Position numbers and translations under genes: made by a program. This document shows positions 22,001 through 33,847 of a DNA stretch of 64,000 nt, piece by piece (the stretch's first letter is position 1; every line of letters starts with the position of its first letter). The notes below the pieces were generated by a model. It searched no databases. It had not been told where the DNA came from and saw only the letters and a list, made by a program, of their open reading frames with translations. The stretch comes from Pogostemon cablin. Lineage: Eukaryota; Streptophyta; Magnoliopsida; Lamiales; Lamiaceae. The stretch is from contig CM042994.1 in NCBI GenBank assembly GCA_023678885.1, positions 22,477,073 through 22,541,072 on the forward strand, in the 5' to 3' direction.

Positions 22001-23789
22001 TAAATCCATAAAAGCCTTTGTCTATTGAGTTAATCTTAGACAATTCCTGTCCAAGTTGTGAAATAGAAATTCCTTCTGGATTTGACTTGAGGATACGAAT
22101 GATATGTTTCTTAACTGCTGCTTTAGAAAATGGTTGAGACTTTAGGTGAGAAGCCACATCAATTGATTCATCAGCACCAAAACTTGAGGATTGCCCAGTT
22201 GTCTTTGGAATTGGAAAAAGCTTAGAATCTGAAGACAAATCATGTGATTCATCAGCAACCAAACATGATGAATGACCTGCAGTTGTAAATGGATCCTCAA
22301 GAGGAGCTTTGTAATGGCCATACCAAGAATGGTATGGGCCATCAGGAGGCTGGTTAATAAGTTTTCCCGAAAGATTCTCTCCCTTGAGCAAGGAACTCCA
22401 TTGCCACATAATAGTAGAAGCACTGCACAGCACATTGGGAGCACTATCAGGACTAGCTAGCAAGATATTATAATTGTTCATCCTAAGTCGATGTAAAATG
22501 CCAGCAAAATCTCTGTCCCCAGAAATCAAGAAAATGTGTGCTGGTGGAGGATTCTGAGAAACCCAGTACATAAGATCCACAAGAAGAGATCTATCAGCAC
22601 TATTCTTGCCACCTAAAAAGTAGGAAACAATACAAAAAAATTTTAATAATATAAAAACTTTACATAATTATTATGTAATAGTTGGATTCAAAAGATATAA
22701 ATAGAAATTTCCCCCAAACTTCAGGTATCAAAATAAACAGAGTCATATAAACCCAGGAAAAAAGATGCAAAAGAACTGATAAAATGACACATTTTAGGTC
22801 CAGAGAAACACAAAGATCTAGTTGACTGATATTTATCACTTCATCTATTTTGGAGGGTCATCAACAAATACAACCAAACGAAGCCAATCATCACCAAAAC
22901 TTCCGGCACACAGAAATACAGACTATTAAAACAGGATTTCTAATTAAAAAATTAAATGTTCCAAATACTTCATGAAATATATTTAAATGTTCCAAAAACT
23001 CTGGCACAAAAGGTCTACACTGAACTTGAAAGATATTATAAAAGAACTTGCTTCAGTTATAAATACTTCATGACTTAATAATATCACAGATAAACTTCAG
23101 CTTTAACAAAAAGTTACATGAGTGAAGTGCGAATAATACTAACAATAATCACTATGCAAGTCGATATCTATTTCAATTCTAGAATGCACCACACCAGCAG
23201 TAGACTACTCTCTCAAGTGAGATCAAATCTCATTCTATCAATTAAAAAAAGCTTAACACTTTCCATTTTCTAAATTGATTCTTACAAGAACAGGAGGGGT
23301 AAAGCATTTATAATCAAACCACTTCTCAATTCCAATTCACCAAACAGAAAATACATGCTACTTAACAAACGAATATGGAACACAAACACAAAGGACGACA
23401 AGAAAAACAGATTAACAGAAAAATCTACCAGAAGGCACATGGGTGAAATTGATCCCAGTAGAAGATAGCGCTTCCTGATTGGTCCTGGAAATCTGCATTA
23501 CGTCTCCGAAAGCCGTAATCTGAATCGGACCCCTAATCCCATTAGCCCTAACCGCATTGGTAACGCACTGCGCCACTCTAAACGCATTGGTATTAACCGG
23601 AACATTGCAGTTCTCGAAATCCCACCACACCGAAACCCGCACGGCGCGGCTCTCCTCGTCCTGCCGCCGCGAATGGTACGCGTTATGGAAGGATTGCGTC
23701 AAGAAAAAAAGCGAATTATTGATTATTTTCTGGTTCGATGAGGTGAAAAAGGAGAGCTTCAATATGGGTCTTGGAGAAATGGGCTTCAT
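19052..23789 (-). CDS. NYN-domain ribonuclease with OST-HTH/LOTUS domains (MNU1/MNU2-like)
   Basis: Putative endoribonuclease. Arabidopsis relatives MNU1 and MNU2 are mitochondrial and help form transcript 5' ends. Exons: 23789-23429, 22612-21175, 20144-19052; GT-AG introns, 2,892 nt, 963 aa. The N-terminus (MKPISPRPILKLSF...) is basic, Ser-rich and poor in acids over about 40 residues, like an organelle transit peptide. NYN fold at about residues 50-195: VWWDFENCNVP (Asp57), KNSADRSLLVD (Asp127), FLISGDRDF (Asp153, Asp155), so the acidic active-site set is present. First OST-HTH domain about 285-352 (VKKHIIRILKSNPEG), second about 710-780 (LVDFIVKEHPEGFNTGMF), with a partial third-like segment near 600-650. 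Long Ser/Lys/Glu-rich linkers lie between, and the tail after 780 is acidic. The third exon's acceptor (TTTACTCAG/G) was chosen because it alone keeps the phase. Confidence 0.9.
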
Positions 23790-24171
23790 TTTCCATGAAT
23801 AAGCTGAATCGGGTGAATATTGATGGAGAAAGAATCATCCGGAAGAGATTTCAAGGGTCCATGGAAGTGGGATTCATTTGGCTGCAAGGGATTAGAGTGA
23901 AGAAGGTGATCTAAAACCCTAGCTAAAACCCCTTCCTAAAACCCTCACTGGCAAAGCTCCAGACTCTTGACATGTGCCACTCACGCACTTTTTGTGACTG
24001 TCTACTAGAACAAGAAACTGAAAAAAAAAATTTAAATATTTAATAATGGTTAATTTATTTCAGAATTAATAAGCATTCGAGTTTGAAAATGAGTGTAGCA
24101 GCCAATTGGACAACCATTAAAACCATGGGCTTAGAGATGGCCTTACTAAGAACATGTGAGAAGATCAAGAT

Positions 24172-24204
24172 TGGGCCAAAAATAAAATTGGACCAATTGG
24201 CCCA
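24172..24204. promoter_or_regulatory. Paired TGGGCC/GGCCCA site II motifs upstream of the NYN gene
   Basis: TGGGCC at 24172-24177 and GGCCCA at 24199-24204, about 380-415 bp upstream of the start codon. Site II elements are common in promoters of nuclear genes for mitochondrial proteins, which would fit an organelle nuclease; this is inference. Confidence 0.4.
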
Positions 24205-24276
24205 ACATGCTCTAAAGTATCTAGTTTTGTTTCACTGTCGTCTAAAAAAGCATCTTCTAAAGCCTATTATCTATAA

Positions 24277-24667
24277 GGGTAAATATCAAATTTGGTTCCG
24301 TAAGTATCACATTTTTCAACTTTAATCCTTTATCATTTGCAATTCTCAATTTTGGTCCTTTTTGTCAAGTTTTGATCCTTTTGGTCCAGTTTTAATCATT
24401 TTTGTCCAAATTTAGTCATTTTTGTTCAAATTTAGTCCTTTATATTAAAAAATGTCCAAAAATAATCCGAAAGTATATACATTTAGGATCAATAGTGGAC
24501 AAAAAAAGAACCAAATTTTGAAAAAATGACCAAAATTGAACCAAAAGGACTAAAACTGGATCAAAAGGATTAAAACTGGACAAAAAAACTAAAATTGAGA
24601 ATTACAAATGATAAAGGACTAAAGTTGAAAAATGTCATACTTACAAGACTAATTTTGATATTTACCC
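24277..24667. mobile_element. Mutator-type foldback MITE
   Basis: 391 bp, palindromic along most of its length: both ends begin GGGTAAATATCAAA and run on as pyrimidine-rich TTTGGTCC-like repeats. A perfect 9-bp target duplication TATCTATAA lies at 24268-24276 and 24668-24676; 9-bp duplications with long terminal inverted repeats indicate a Mutator-like element. Confidence 0.9.
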
Positions 24668-24679
24668 TATCTATAATTT

Positions 24680-25440
24680 AAAGAGTCAACCAACAAAAAA
24701 CACCTCTAACAACTTCTTTAAATTAACAAAAAATTTTACATAATCATTTTGACTCTTCAAATTTAGAGTCATATCAACTCTTTAAAATTAAATTAAATGT
24801 GTTGTGTATTTCATTTGTTCCAACACACTTTTTTGTTTAAAATTTACATCAAAATATTTATTACTTCATATATTTAATAAAATAAATTAGGTGGAAATAC
24901 AAAAACTAAAAGAAAGAATAAATACTATAATAAATATGCATTGAAAAGAGAACAAATTAAATTAATATGAGGAGAGTGTTGAAGATGATTGAAAATATGC
25001 TTATCTATATTTTTACATACTCTTTATATTATAGAAAATACTCTTTAAATTATAAAGAGCATCTCCAAGAGACTCTTTAAAATTTAGAGAGTATTTTCAC
25101 AATATAAAGAGGATTTTTAATTTTAAAGAATCATATTTTTGTTATACTTCAACAAACTCTTTATATTTTCATTTCCAATGTACACTTATTAAATTAAATA
25201 TTTTCTCTTTTAATTTATTAAAAACTATTTTATTTGAATCAAAACACACAATAAAGTAGTTAACATTTAATGTAATTTAAGTTTAAAGAGTGTGTTTGGC
25301 TCTTCAAATTTGAATAGTGAAAATGATTATGTAAATTTAAATGTTAAAATAAAGAGTGTGTTAGAACTATTTTTGTCAACATTCTTTTTAAATTTTAAAT
25401 ATTTTGTATTTTAAAGAGCGATGCTTACATTGTACATATC
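24680..25440. repeat. CTCTTTAAA-rich inverted-repeat region
   Basis: Several copies of (A)CTCTTTAAA and its inverse TTTAAAGAG in both orientations, including AAGAGCATCTCCAAGAGACT at 25067-25086. One or two overlapping degenerate DNA transposons are likely; no clean ends or target duplication could be set. Confidence 0.5.
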
Positions 25441-27130
25441 CTATTTAATGGAGTAGTACTTATAAAGGACGCAACTACTACTCATCCAAAATAAGTCCAC
25501 AATATATTTAAAAAATTAAATTCTCAATAAATGTAGTATATTAAATAATATTATAAAAATTTTGGAGATACCAATATTAAATCCCATCAACATATACATG
25601 AGAATTGAGATATATAGAGTGGTTAGGACATTACACCTCTTTCCAACTTGAAGAATATAGGTTTTGGAATACTAATTTTGGATGGATTGGGTATTTCTCT
25701 CTTTAATATTTTATTTCTTGTGTTATTAAATAAATGAAACATGTAGAAGAATTTAGGTATCATTAAAAAAAAAACACTTCTTAATGTACCAAATGTAACA
25801 ATAATGTGAACAAAAGATAATCCTTATTCTAAAGGGTACTAAAGAGTAGTAATATGCCATATACTCCCTTCATGGACACGTTTTTCTTATGTTAAAGTTG
25901 ACGTGTTCACTTCTCAGAGACACAGGAAGTAGTAAATTAATAGTAATTTATCATATAAAAAAATAGGAAGAAATAATAATAATAAATAAAATCTATAATT
26001 CAGTGCACTAAAACGTCTCTGCTATTTATTTGTCTTTCTAAGAGGTAGCATATATACTAGCTATAACATTATCTCTTGTAGAACAGGGCATATGTAACTT
26101 AACCTTCATTAATTATTGATTGAAAAACAATTATACCTTAAATATGTCATAAATCCATATAATAACATTCATCATAAACTACTATAGTAAAATACATATG
26201 AACCCTGTTATAATAAAATACACAGTGGACCACGATGATAAAATTATAATTACACCTTAAAAATATATAATAATAGGATAAAAACAACTAAAATATACAA
26301 CTGAGTGCAAGGAATACTTTGCACTATTTGAACAGTAAAAATAGTGAGAATAGATACCTCTCCTGTATGAAAAGTGATGAATGATGATCCTAAACCTTTG
26401 TTAATTATTATATACTGTTTACTAGATTTTCAAATTCATTATTTCATTTTGAAAATAAAAATAAATTAAAAGGCCATTAAAATCTCAAAACGAAACCCCC
26501 TAATTTTTTTAAATTTTTTTAAATATTAAATTTTTTAGAGAACACTTGTGTGAAACTGTTTTTATAATTTTTTTAAATAGTTATCACTTATGAAAGATAT
26601 TATCACTTTTGATTCAAAATATTATCATTTTTATTCATATAATGAATTGTTCATGAAATAAATTACCGTGCCACTATCATTTTTCATAAATCACTTTTTA
26701 TTAAAATGTTATCACTTCTAATTTAGTCTCACAATAATCTTGCCGTGAGATGACCTCATAGAAGTATTTGCCAATTTTATTTTATTGAGAAGAAAATTCA
26801 AAAAGATCTTTCAAATTGCAATAGCAAATAAAAGTAGGAACCTTTGAAAAGTGGGTCTGAATGTTCTGTGACACTTTAATGTGACATTTTTTGTATTACT
26901 TTGTTAAATGAGTAACTTATAGAAGAAAAGAGAAAAATTATACACTATATTGACATATAAACTCTTAGGGCAACGAATCTGATTTCCCCACTTGCTATGT
27001 ATCTATAAAAAGATGACATAAGAAATATTATAACACACAGACACATAACATCAAATGTCGGAAAGGTCCATAAATCTAGCATAAAAGGTGGTTATAATAC
27101 CCAACAATATTGACCACAATTCCTTTAGGT
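25441..27130. other. AT-rich intergenic spacer
   Basis: No gene recognised. It holds a small Stowaway (25864-25929) and, about 26520-26780, an AT-rich segment whose ends (GTGTGAAACTG; GCCGTGAGATGACCTCA) resemble the GTGAGAC-ended MITEs at 41 and 47 kb. Confidence 0.5.
25864..25929. mobile_element. Miniature Stowaway-type MITE
   Basis: A 66-bp hairpin: CTCCCTTCATGGACACGTTT on the left and the inverse of CTTCCTGTGTCTCTGAGAAG on the right, flanked by TA. Confidence 0.65.
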
Positions 27131-27334
27131 TGTGTTTGGATTGAGTCATTTCAAATTCAATGAATTTGAAAATGAGTGAGTTTTAAATTCCTTGGATTTT
27201 AAATCAATTCATTTGAATTCTACTGTTTGGATAAATTATGAATTTTTGAAAGGATTTTAAATTCATAATTCAAAAATTATTTTTAAAATAGAATTTATAT
27301 ATGATAAATAAAAATAATAAAATTTAATTATATT

Positions 27335-28351
27335 TGTAGGCACTTGAATTTTATTGTCTATTAAAGGAAAATATATGACAAATTAATGCAATAATTATCA
27401 ATTAATTATTTATTTATTAAGGGATTTAAATAAATAAATTTTTAAAATAAATTAGTGAATAATTGATAATTGTGACAGATCTAGTCAAATAAGTCAAAAC
27501 CCGCAGAATTAGGTCAAATCAAGGATCAACCAATCAAACTGTGTTATACATGGAAGGCCAAAGCCCGCAGAATCAAGTCAAATCAGCCATTGACCAATCA
27601 AATTGCGAGTTATTTATGGGACATCTTCACCCTTCACCTATATAAGGAGCCCTCCTCCATTCATTCCAGACATACTAAAACATCTGAAGATGCAGACACT
27701 TTTGAAGAGATCAAGAATATGAGCAGTGCTCCCCTGAGATCTTTAAGCCAAGAACTACATGCGATCAGAGATTAAGGTGTCAAACCCCTCAGATCCGGCA
27801 TTCTTTCAGCCATCCGCCTCTGATCAGAGATTAAGGTGTCAAGCCCCTCCGATTTAGCGTTCTTCCAGTCAAAACCCTCCGATCAGAGATATAGGTGTCA
27901 AGCCCCTCCGATCCGGCGTTCTTTCAGCCAACCGCCTCCAATCAGAGATAAAGGTGCTAAGCTCCTCCGATCCGGCATTCTTCCAGCCAACCGCCTCCGA
28001 TCAGAGATAAATGTGCTAAGCCCCTCCGATCCGGCGTTCTACCAGTCAACGACTTTCTCCACAGAAAGCTCTTCATTCAACTTTCAATCCGAACAAAGTC
28101 TCAACGCCTCCGGATCAACGTCAAAACTATACATTCGAGCTCGGACAAGCTTTATCCGAAGATTCTGCTCAACACACACGTTGTCAACACAGTCAATACA
28201 CACAAGTCAAGTCAAAGTCAAGTCAAGCCAAATTGGTTCGAAAGAAGAATAAGAGGATTGATAGAGATTGTTTCCTAAATTCTCAAGTTTAATCCATCTG
28301 GATTATTATTGTAATTCTTTTGTATTTATTTTATTATAAATACAAAATTTG
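27335..28351 (+). repeat. 5' LTR of the gag-only element
   Basis: Starts TGTAGGCACTTGAATTTTA. Contains about five tandem units of about 62-65 bp (27770-28045), each with GATCAGAGAT..AAGG, CCCCTCCGATCCGGC and a CCAGCCAACCGCCTCC-like stretch. A TATA-like CACCTATATAAGGAG lies at about 27635-27650. Its last bases (ACAAAATTTG) join the primer site directly, whereas the other LTR continues TTGTTACA, so a few terminal bases are missing here. Confidence 0.85.
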
Positions 28352-28547
28352 GCACGCCAAGTGGGACAATCTCTACCTCTCATCTCTTTTCTCAACAAGC
28401 TTGAAGATACAAAGTATGACTCCTCTTAGGATCGTGATAAAAAGGACATCTACCTCAAAGCCTTTAGAGCTACAAGATATGAAGGCGTAAGTTATGACTC
28501 CGCTAAAGATTGCGATATGAAGGCAAACTGCATCAAAGCCTCTAGAG

Positions 28548-29620
28548 TTGCAAATTGAAAATGTTGAACTCGTTACAAGAAGTATGCCTGAAGCCTCCTT
28601 AGAGACAAACCATGTGATTGGAATTGCTCTCAATAAGCCATTGCAGGGTGACAAAGATAGTGAAGATGACTCTATCTGCTCAACTCCTCGCTCCATGCCA
28701 AGCTCATCATATGTCTCAACTGCAACTGCAGTGATGACGACGAGTGCTATGACCATTGAGGATCAACTCGCAAGTATGATGAGAGCCATTGAAGGACTCA
28801 ACAAACACATGGAAGCTCAAGACGTAAAGATCTCTGTACTTATGAAGAAAATGAATAATGCGGAGACAACCATGCAAATAAGAAACAAGTTGAGGATGAG
28901 CACGAAGAGGAAGACTCGACGAAACAATATTCACCTGAAAAGAAGCAAATTGAGGAAAAAGTAAAAGTTTCAGCTGACGGAATGCTTCATATCAACCAAT
29001 TAAAGAACATCGTCATAGAGACAATAAAAGACAAGTTTGAAGTAAGCTCCAAATCTCCTGCCATCTACAAAAACTCATATACAAAGATAATTGATAACTG
29101 ATTACCAACCTCCCAAGTTTCAACAATTCGGTGGCAAAGGCAACCCAAGACAACATGTGGCGCACTTTATCGAGACATGCAATGATGCGGGGACCTACGG
29201 AGATCGCATGGTTAGACAATTCGTCCGATCTCTAAAAGGAAATGCCTTCGATTGGTGTATCGACTTGGAAGCTAACTCTATTGACAGTTGGGGGCAAATG
29301 GAAAAAGTATTCCTCAACCGTTTCTATAGCACACGAAGAACTATTAGCATGATGAAGCTAACAAACATTCGTCAAAGTGATGAAGAATATGTCATTGATT
29401 ATATCAATAGATGGAGGAGCCTAAGCCTCAATTGCAAAGAAAAGCTATCAGAAACTTCAGCTATAGAAATGTGCATTTAAGGGATGCAATGGAATCTTAG
29501 CTACATACTCCTAGGAATTCAGCCTAAAACTTTTGAAGAGTTGGCTATAAGAGCTCACGACATGGAGTTGAGCCTGACATCAAATGATATCGAATCAAGA
29601 CTCTTATGAGTTTGAAGACA
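28548..29620 (+). pseudogene. Degenerate retrotransposon gag
   Basis: Capsid-type gag remnant. Two open stretches (28548-28964 and 29091-29480) carry the retrotransposon gag domain: PPKFQQFGGKGNPRQHVAHF, then GNAFDWCIDL and QMEKVFLNRFYSTRR. The frame is broken near 28860-28965 and near 29097, and an in-frame TAA at 29478-29480 precedes further gag-like sequence (TFEELAIRAHDMELS). No CCHC zinc knuckle or polymerase follows. Not functional as read. Confidence 0.8.
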
Positions 29621-29927
29621 TGTCTTTTGATGAGCTCGTTGAAGAGGAACCGCAAATAAAGACTGCAATTTCTATAAAGATTCACAAAAATAAAGTTGAA
29701 GCAACAGAAAGCAGCATATCCCAAGATTGGGGGCAATGAACGCTTGACAAACTCAAATGCGAAGCTCCTTGACACGAGCAAAAACTGTCTGCATTATGCT
29801 CCTTGATACGAGCTTAAACTATCTGAAATCTCTCAAGTCTACACATGATGCTCATTGATATGAGTTAAAACTATCTACACATGATATAAGCTAAAACTAT
29901 CTACACATGATGCTCCTTGATATGAGC

Positions 29928-30888
29928 AAGGGGCGGATCCAGAAATTCTTTTCTGGGGGTACGATATATAATTACAAAAATATATTTTATATTTGAAATC
30001 ATACCGTAAATAAATTAAAATTAAAAAATTATAGTTAATATTAACATCGTTGAATTTTTATTTATAAAAAGTAATTTAAAACATTACTATCATGAATATA
30101 TAACATAAATTTAGAAAAATAAAATAAATTCATTTTAAATGTATGTTGTAATTAATAATTTGAGATATATGAATGATTTTATGAATTAAGAATATTAATA
30201 TATTGAGTGTATTATATACAAAGAAATAGGTAACCAAAGTTTAAATTAAAAAAGAAAAAAGAAAAAAGAAAAAGTGTACTATAACATTATAAAACAATTT
30301 AGAAAAAAATATAGTTCTCCCTCCGTCCTGGGTATTTTTACCCGTTTGTACGGGCACGGAGATTAAGACGTTTTATTTTTTAATATATAATGTAAGAGAA
30401 AGTAGGGATAAATTAATAATTTAAAAAGAAAAAGTGAATAAAGTTATTGAGAATGATGAATAAAGTGTAAAAAAATAATTTAAATTATTGAGATTGTAAA
30501 AAGTAGGTAATAAAATATTATGTATTTTTGCCAAAAGTGGAATGAGTAAAAATACGTGAGACATCTCAAAATGAAAAGTGGGTAAAAATACGTGAGACAG
30601 AGGGAGTAATATATAATTATTATTTTTTTTATAAAAAAGAAGGATAAAAATCTAGTACTCCAGTATAATAAGCAAAGTAGCAAACACGAAAAAAATATAT
30701 ATTAAAAAGAAAAAGGGATAAAATCTAATGGAAGAGGGGATCGAACCCCTAACGTAGAGGTAAAAAATAAGTGGCTAAACCACTAAGCTATTAAAAGACT
30801 TGGTATGCCAAATCCTATATCTATGTTTATATTATTTCATTTTGGGGTACAGTTGTACCCCCTTGTCCCATGCTGCATCCGCCCCTGA
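29928..30888. mobile_element. Non-autonomous hAT element
   Basis: 961 bp. Ends AAGGGGCGGATCC (left) and the inverse of CAGGGGCGGATGC (right); the first left base has changed from C. Perfect 8-bp target duplication ATATGAGC at 29920-29927 and 30889-30896. No transposase. It carries a tRNA-like segment (30728-30795, minus strand) with TAGCTTAGTGG and GGTTCGATCCCC boxes, and a Stowaway MITE. Confidence 0.9.
30317..30606. mobile_element. Stowaway MITE nested in the hAT element
   Basis: 290 bp; ends CTCCCTCCGTCCTGGGTATT and, inverted, CTCCCTCTGTCTCACGTATT. TA follows on the right; the left flank reads TT, so one duplication base has mutated. Confidence 0.85.
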
Positions 30889-31998
30889 TATGAGCTAAAA
30901 CTATCTACACATGATATGAGCTAAAACTATCTACACATGATGCTCCTTGATACGAGCTTAAACTATCTACACATTATGCTCTTTGATACGAGCTTAAACT
31001 ATCTACACATTATGCTCCTTGATATGAGCTAAAACTATCCACATAATTCTCCTTGATACGAGCTTAAACTGTCTAACTCAAATTAAATCTCCTTGAGAAG
31101 AGACGAAACTCTCTACATATTACGCTTTTTGATATGAGTTAAAACTATCCACACAACGCTCCTTGATATGAGCTAAAACTATCTAGATGTTATGCTCCTC
31201 GACACGAGCTAAAAATATCCACACAAGACTGCATGACACGAGTATACACTTTCTACAAGTTCAAATTCAAGACTCATTGATACAAGTATAAACTGCCAGC
31301 AAATTCAATTCAACGTTCCTCGATGCACGAGCCTAAACTCTATGTTACTCTTGGCCCGCATGAGTATAAAATGTGTACGACACCCCCATCCAAACCAAAT
31401 CATGTTCCTTTGAACTACGTTATGACTTGATCCTCTTCAAAAAGGTTCGTAGGCATCTTAGTACTCTGCTAAGTTCAGTCATAATTCGGGCTATTCGTAT
31501 CAAGTTGGTAAGGCAAGCAATAAAATTTAATCATGTTGATCAAGAATGGATTATCGCAATTTGTTCACTTCAACACAAAGGCGTCCGTGAACAAAATACG
31601 AGGGGGCATTTATAGACACTTGAATTTTATTGTCTATTAAAGGAAAATATAATGCAATAATTATCAATTAATTATTTATTTATTAAGGGATTTAAATAAA
31701 TAAATTTCTAAAATAAATAAGTGAATAATTGATAATTGGGACAGATTTAGTCAAATAAGTCTAAGCCCGCAGAATTAGGTCAAATCAAGGATCAACCAAT
31801 CAAACTGTGTTATACATGGAAAGACCCAAGCCCGCAAAATCAGATCAAATCAGCCATTGACCAATCAAATTGCGAGTTATTTATGGGGCATCTTCACCCT
31901 TCACCTATATAATGAGTCCTCCTCCATTCATTCCAGACACACTAAAACATCTGAAGATGCAGACGCTTCTAAAGAGATCAAGAATACGATTAGTGCTC

Positions 31999-33847
31999 TG
32001 TGATACCCGAGTTTCTCACTACTCATGTGCCAATATAATTTAATTTTTGTTATGTGCATTTTATAATTATGTGATAATTGTTTTTACATTTTAATTATCT
32101 TTACATTTTATTTGATACATACGTGATAAACATGGTGACAATATGTGAATATATGGGTGCATAAATATTTACGTGTATTAATTTGGATATATGAGTAAAT
32201 TATTTTATGTGTATAAATACACTTTTCTTAATTATTAAGTATCACACGTATTTTATTTATTATAATAATAATAATAATAAAAAAAGTCAAAAGTGGTGGC
32301 TGCATGTTAGCAGCCAAATTTGAATATGTAGGCATGGCTGCGTGTTTTTAAAAAAAAAAAATTTTTTTTGATTGAAGTTGTCGGCCACTCAAACCCCCAC
32401 CATCTACCTATATATATGTGTATGGGTGTTGAGGAGATGATTACCTCACACCCAATTCAATCGAAGAGAAAAAAAAGGGAGAGAGAGAGCAGAAAGGGAG
32501 AGAGAGGAGAGAGAGAGCAGAAAGGGAGAGAGAGGAGAGAGAGAGGAAGAAGAGAAAGAGAAGAGGGAGCGCGCCGGAACGTGCGTGTCGGAGCAAATTA
32601 GTTACAGTTCTTTACTGGGTTTATATTACTGTCGGAATCCAAGTAAGTAGAAGTTCAACTACAATGCATAAACATGTTGTTTGTGGATTATTTGTAATTA
32701 ATATGTGATAATTATATTATGGATTATTGGTAATTAGTTTAATTACAATATGAATTATTTGTGATTAAATTGTTATACAAGCTGTGTATTTATGTGATTT
32801 GGAGAATGTAGGGTTCATATTTAATAATAGTATATGTAAATTATTTGTGATAATATTGTAATACAAGTTGTGGATCCATGTAATTGGAAATATTATTATT
32901 ATCCTATATAGATCTGTGTGATTGGAAACTGTTGCAAATATATTTATATGGTTTGAGAAAATATTGGTTATAAGGATCTGTGAGATCCAAGATGAAGTTG
33001 TTATTTCAGAAGTGAATTTGTATGAATTGAAATTAAGTTGTTACTTTATTATGATTAAATGTTGATATTGATATTGTAAATAGTTTATGATGCACATTTA
33101 ATTGTTCTGGGTGCATACCATGCATAAACATGAAAAGTGTTTTTCTCAAAATTAATAAGATACTAATGGTGTGTGCGGCCACTATATATGCATCTCTGTC
33201 AGGGTTCGGAAAAATCGTTCCCGATATTTTTATTAGGGGTTCGGAAAAATCGTCCCCACCACTTTGCCAGAGCTCGGAAAAATAGTTCTCGGCACTATTT
33301 TCGGGGTTCAGAAAAATCGTCCCCATTGAGCTCTTTTGGGGTGCATATCATAAGTGTGTCGTGGGGATCCCGCAACGTGAACAATTTTCAAAATAAACGA
33401 GATCAATTAGAAAAAAAATTAGGACATAGGCGATAGAGAACTAAATGCATTTTCATGCACTGACATGCATGATTTCTACTTACTGAGATTTTTATCTCAC
33501 TAGTTTATGCATTGTAGGTGAGCCTGTTGATGATTGAGTTTGTGTTGTGACTGTGCAAGCTGTAGAGCTCCTTCCAGTTTTGAGAGGATGTACATAGATG
33601 ACGACCTGTTGGGCTAGGCCGTGGGTTTATTTTGTTTCCGCTGATGTTTTGGTTGTGTAATATAATAAGTATTTCGCGAGTTTATCTGATTTGAGGTGGT
33701 ATCAGAAACCAGTCACGTATGTTGAACTGGTGTGATTGTGTTGGTTATAAGCATATTATGAAAAAAAAAATATATGCAGTTTTTATAATGACGATGGTTA
33801 TGTAAATTAGTATTTGAATTATAAGTTATGTAAAGTGGGTCGTGTCA
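31999..33847. mobile_element. Solo LTR (Ty3/Gypsy-type), 1,849 bp
   Basis: Begins TGTGATACCCGAG and ends GGGTCGTGTCA, with a perfect 5-bp target duplication TGCTC at 31994-31998 and 33848-33852. The uninterrupted 5' LTR shows the empty site. No coding. Contains a GA-rich tract (32463-32575), four GGTTCGGAAAAATCGTCCCC-like units (33202-33325) and a CTCACTAG...GTAGGTGAGCC region near 33497-33525, resembling Tekay-type LTRs. Confidence 0.9.
33202..33325. repeat. Short tandem repeat inside the solo LTR
   Basis: Four degenerate copies of TTCGGAAAAATCGTCCCC spaced about 35 bp apart. Confidence 0.75.

Larger units (their letters stand above)
29750..31260. repeat. 36-bp tandem array, split by a hAT element
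   Basis: Units of about 36 bp based on TGCTCCTTGATATGAGCTAA then AACTATCTACACAT, about four to five before the hAT insertion and about ten degenerate units after it. The array lies between gag and the polypurine tract. The 3' side decays into related units to about 31350. Confidence 0.8.

Noticed and set aside
30728..30795. Possible tRNA gene (minus strand)
   Set aside because: It has A- and B-box-like sequence but no convincing acceptor stem, and it lies wholly inside a hAT element; described there instead.
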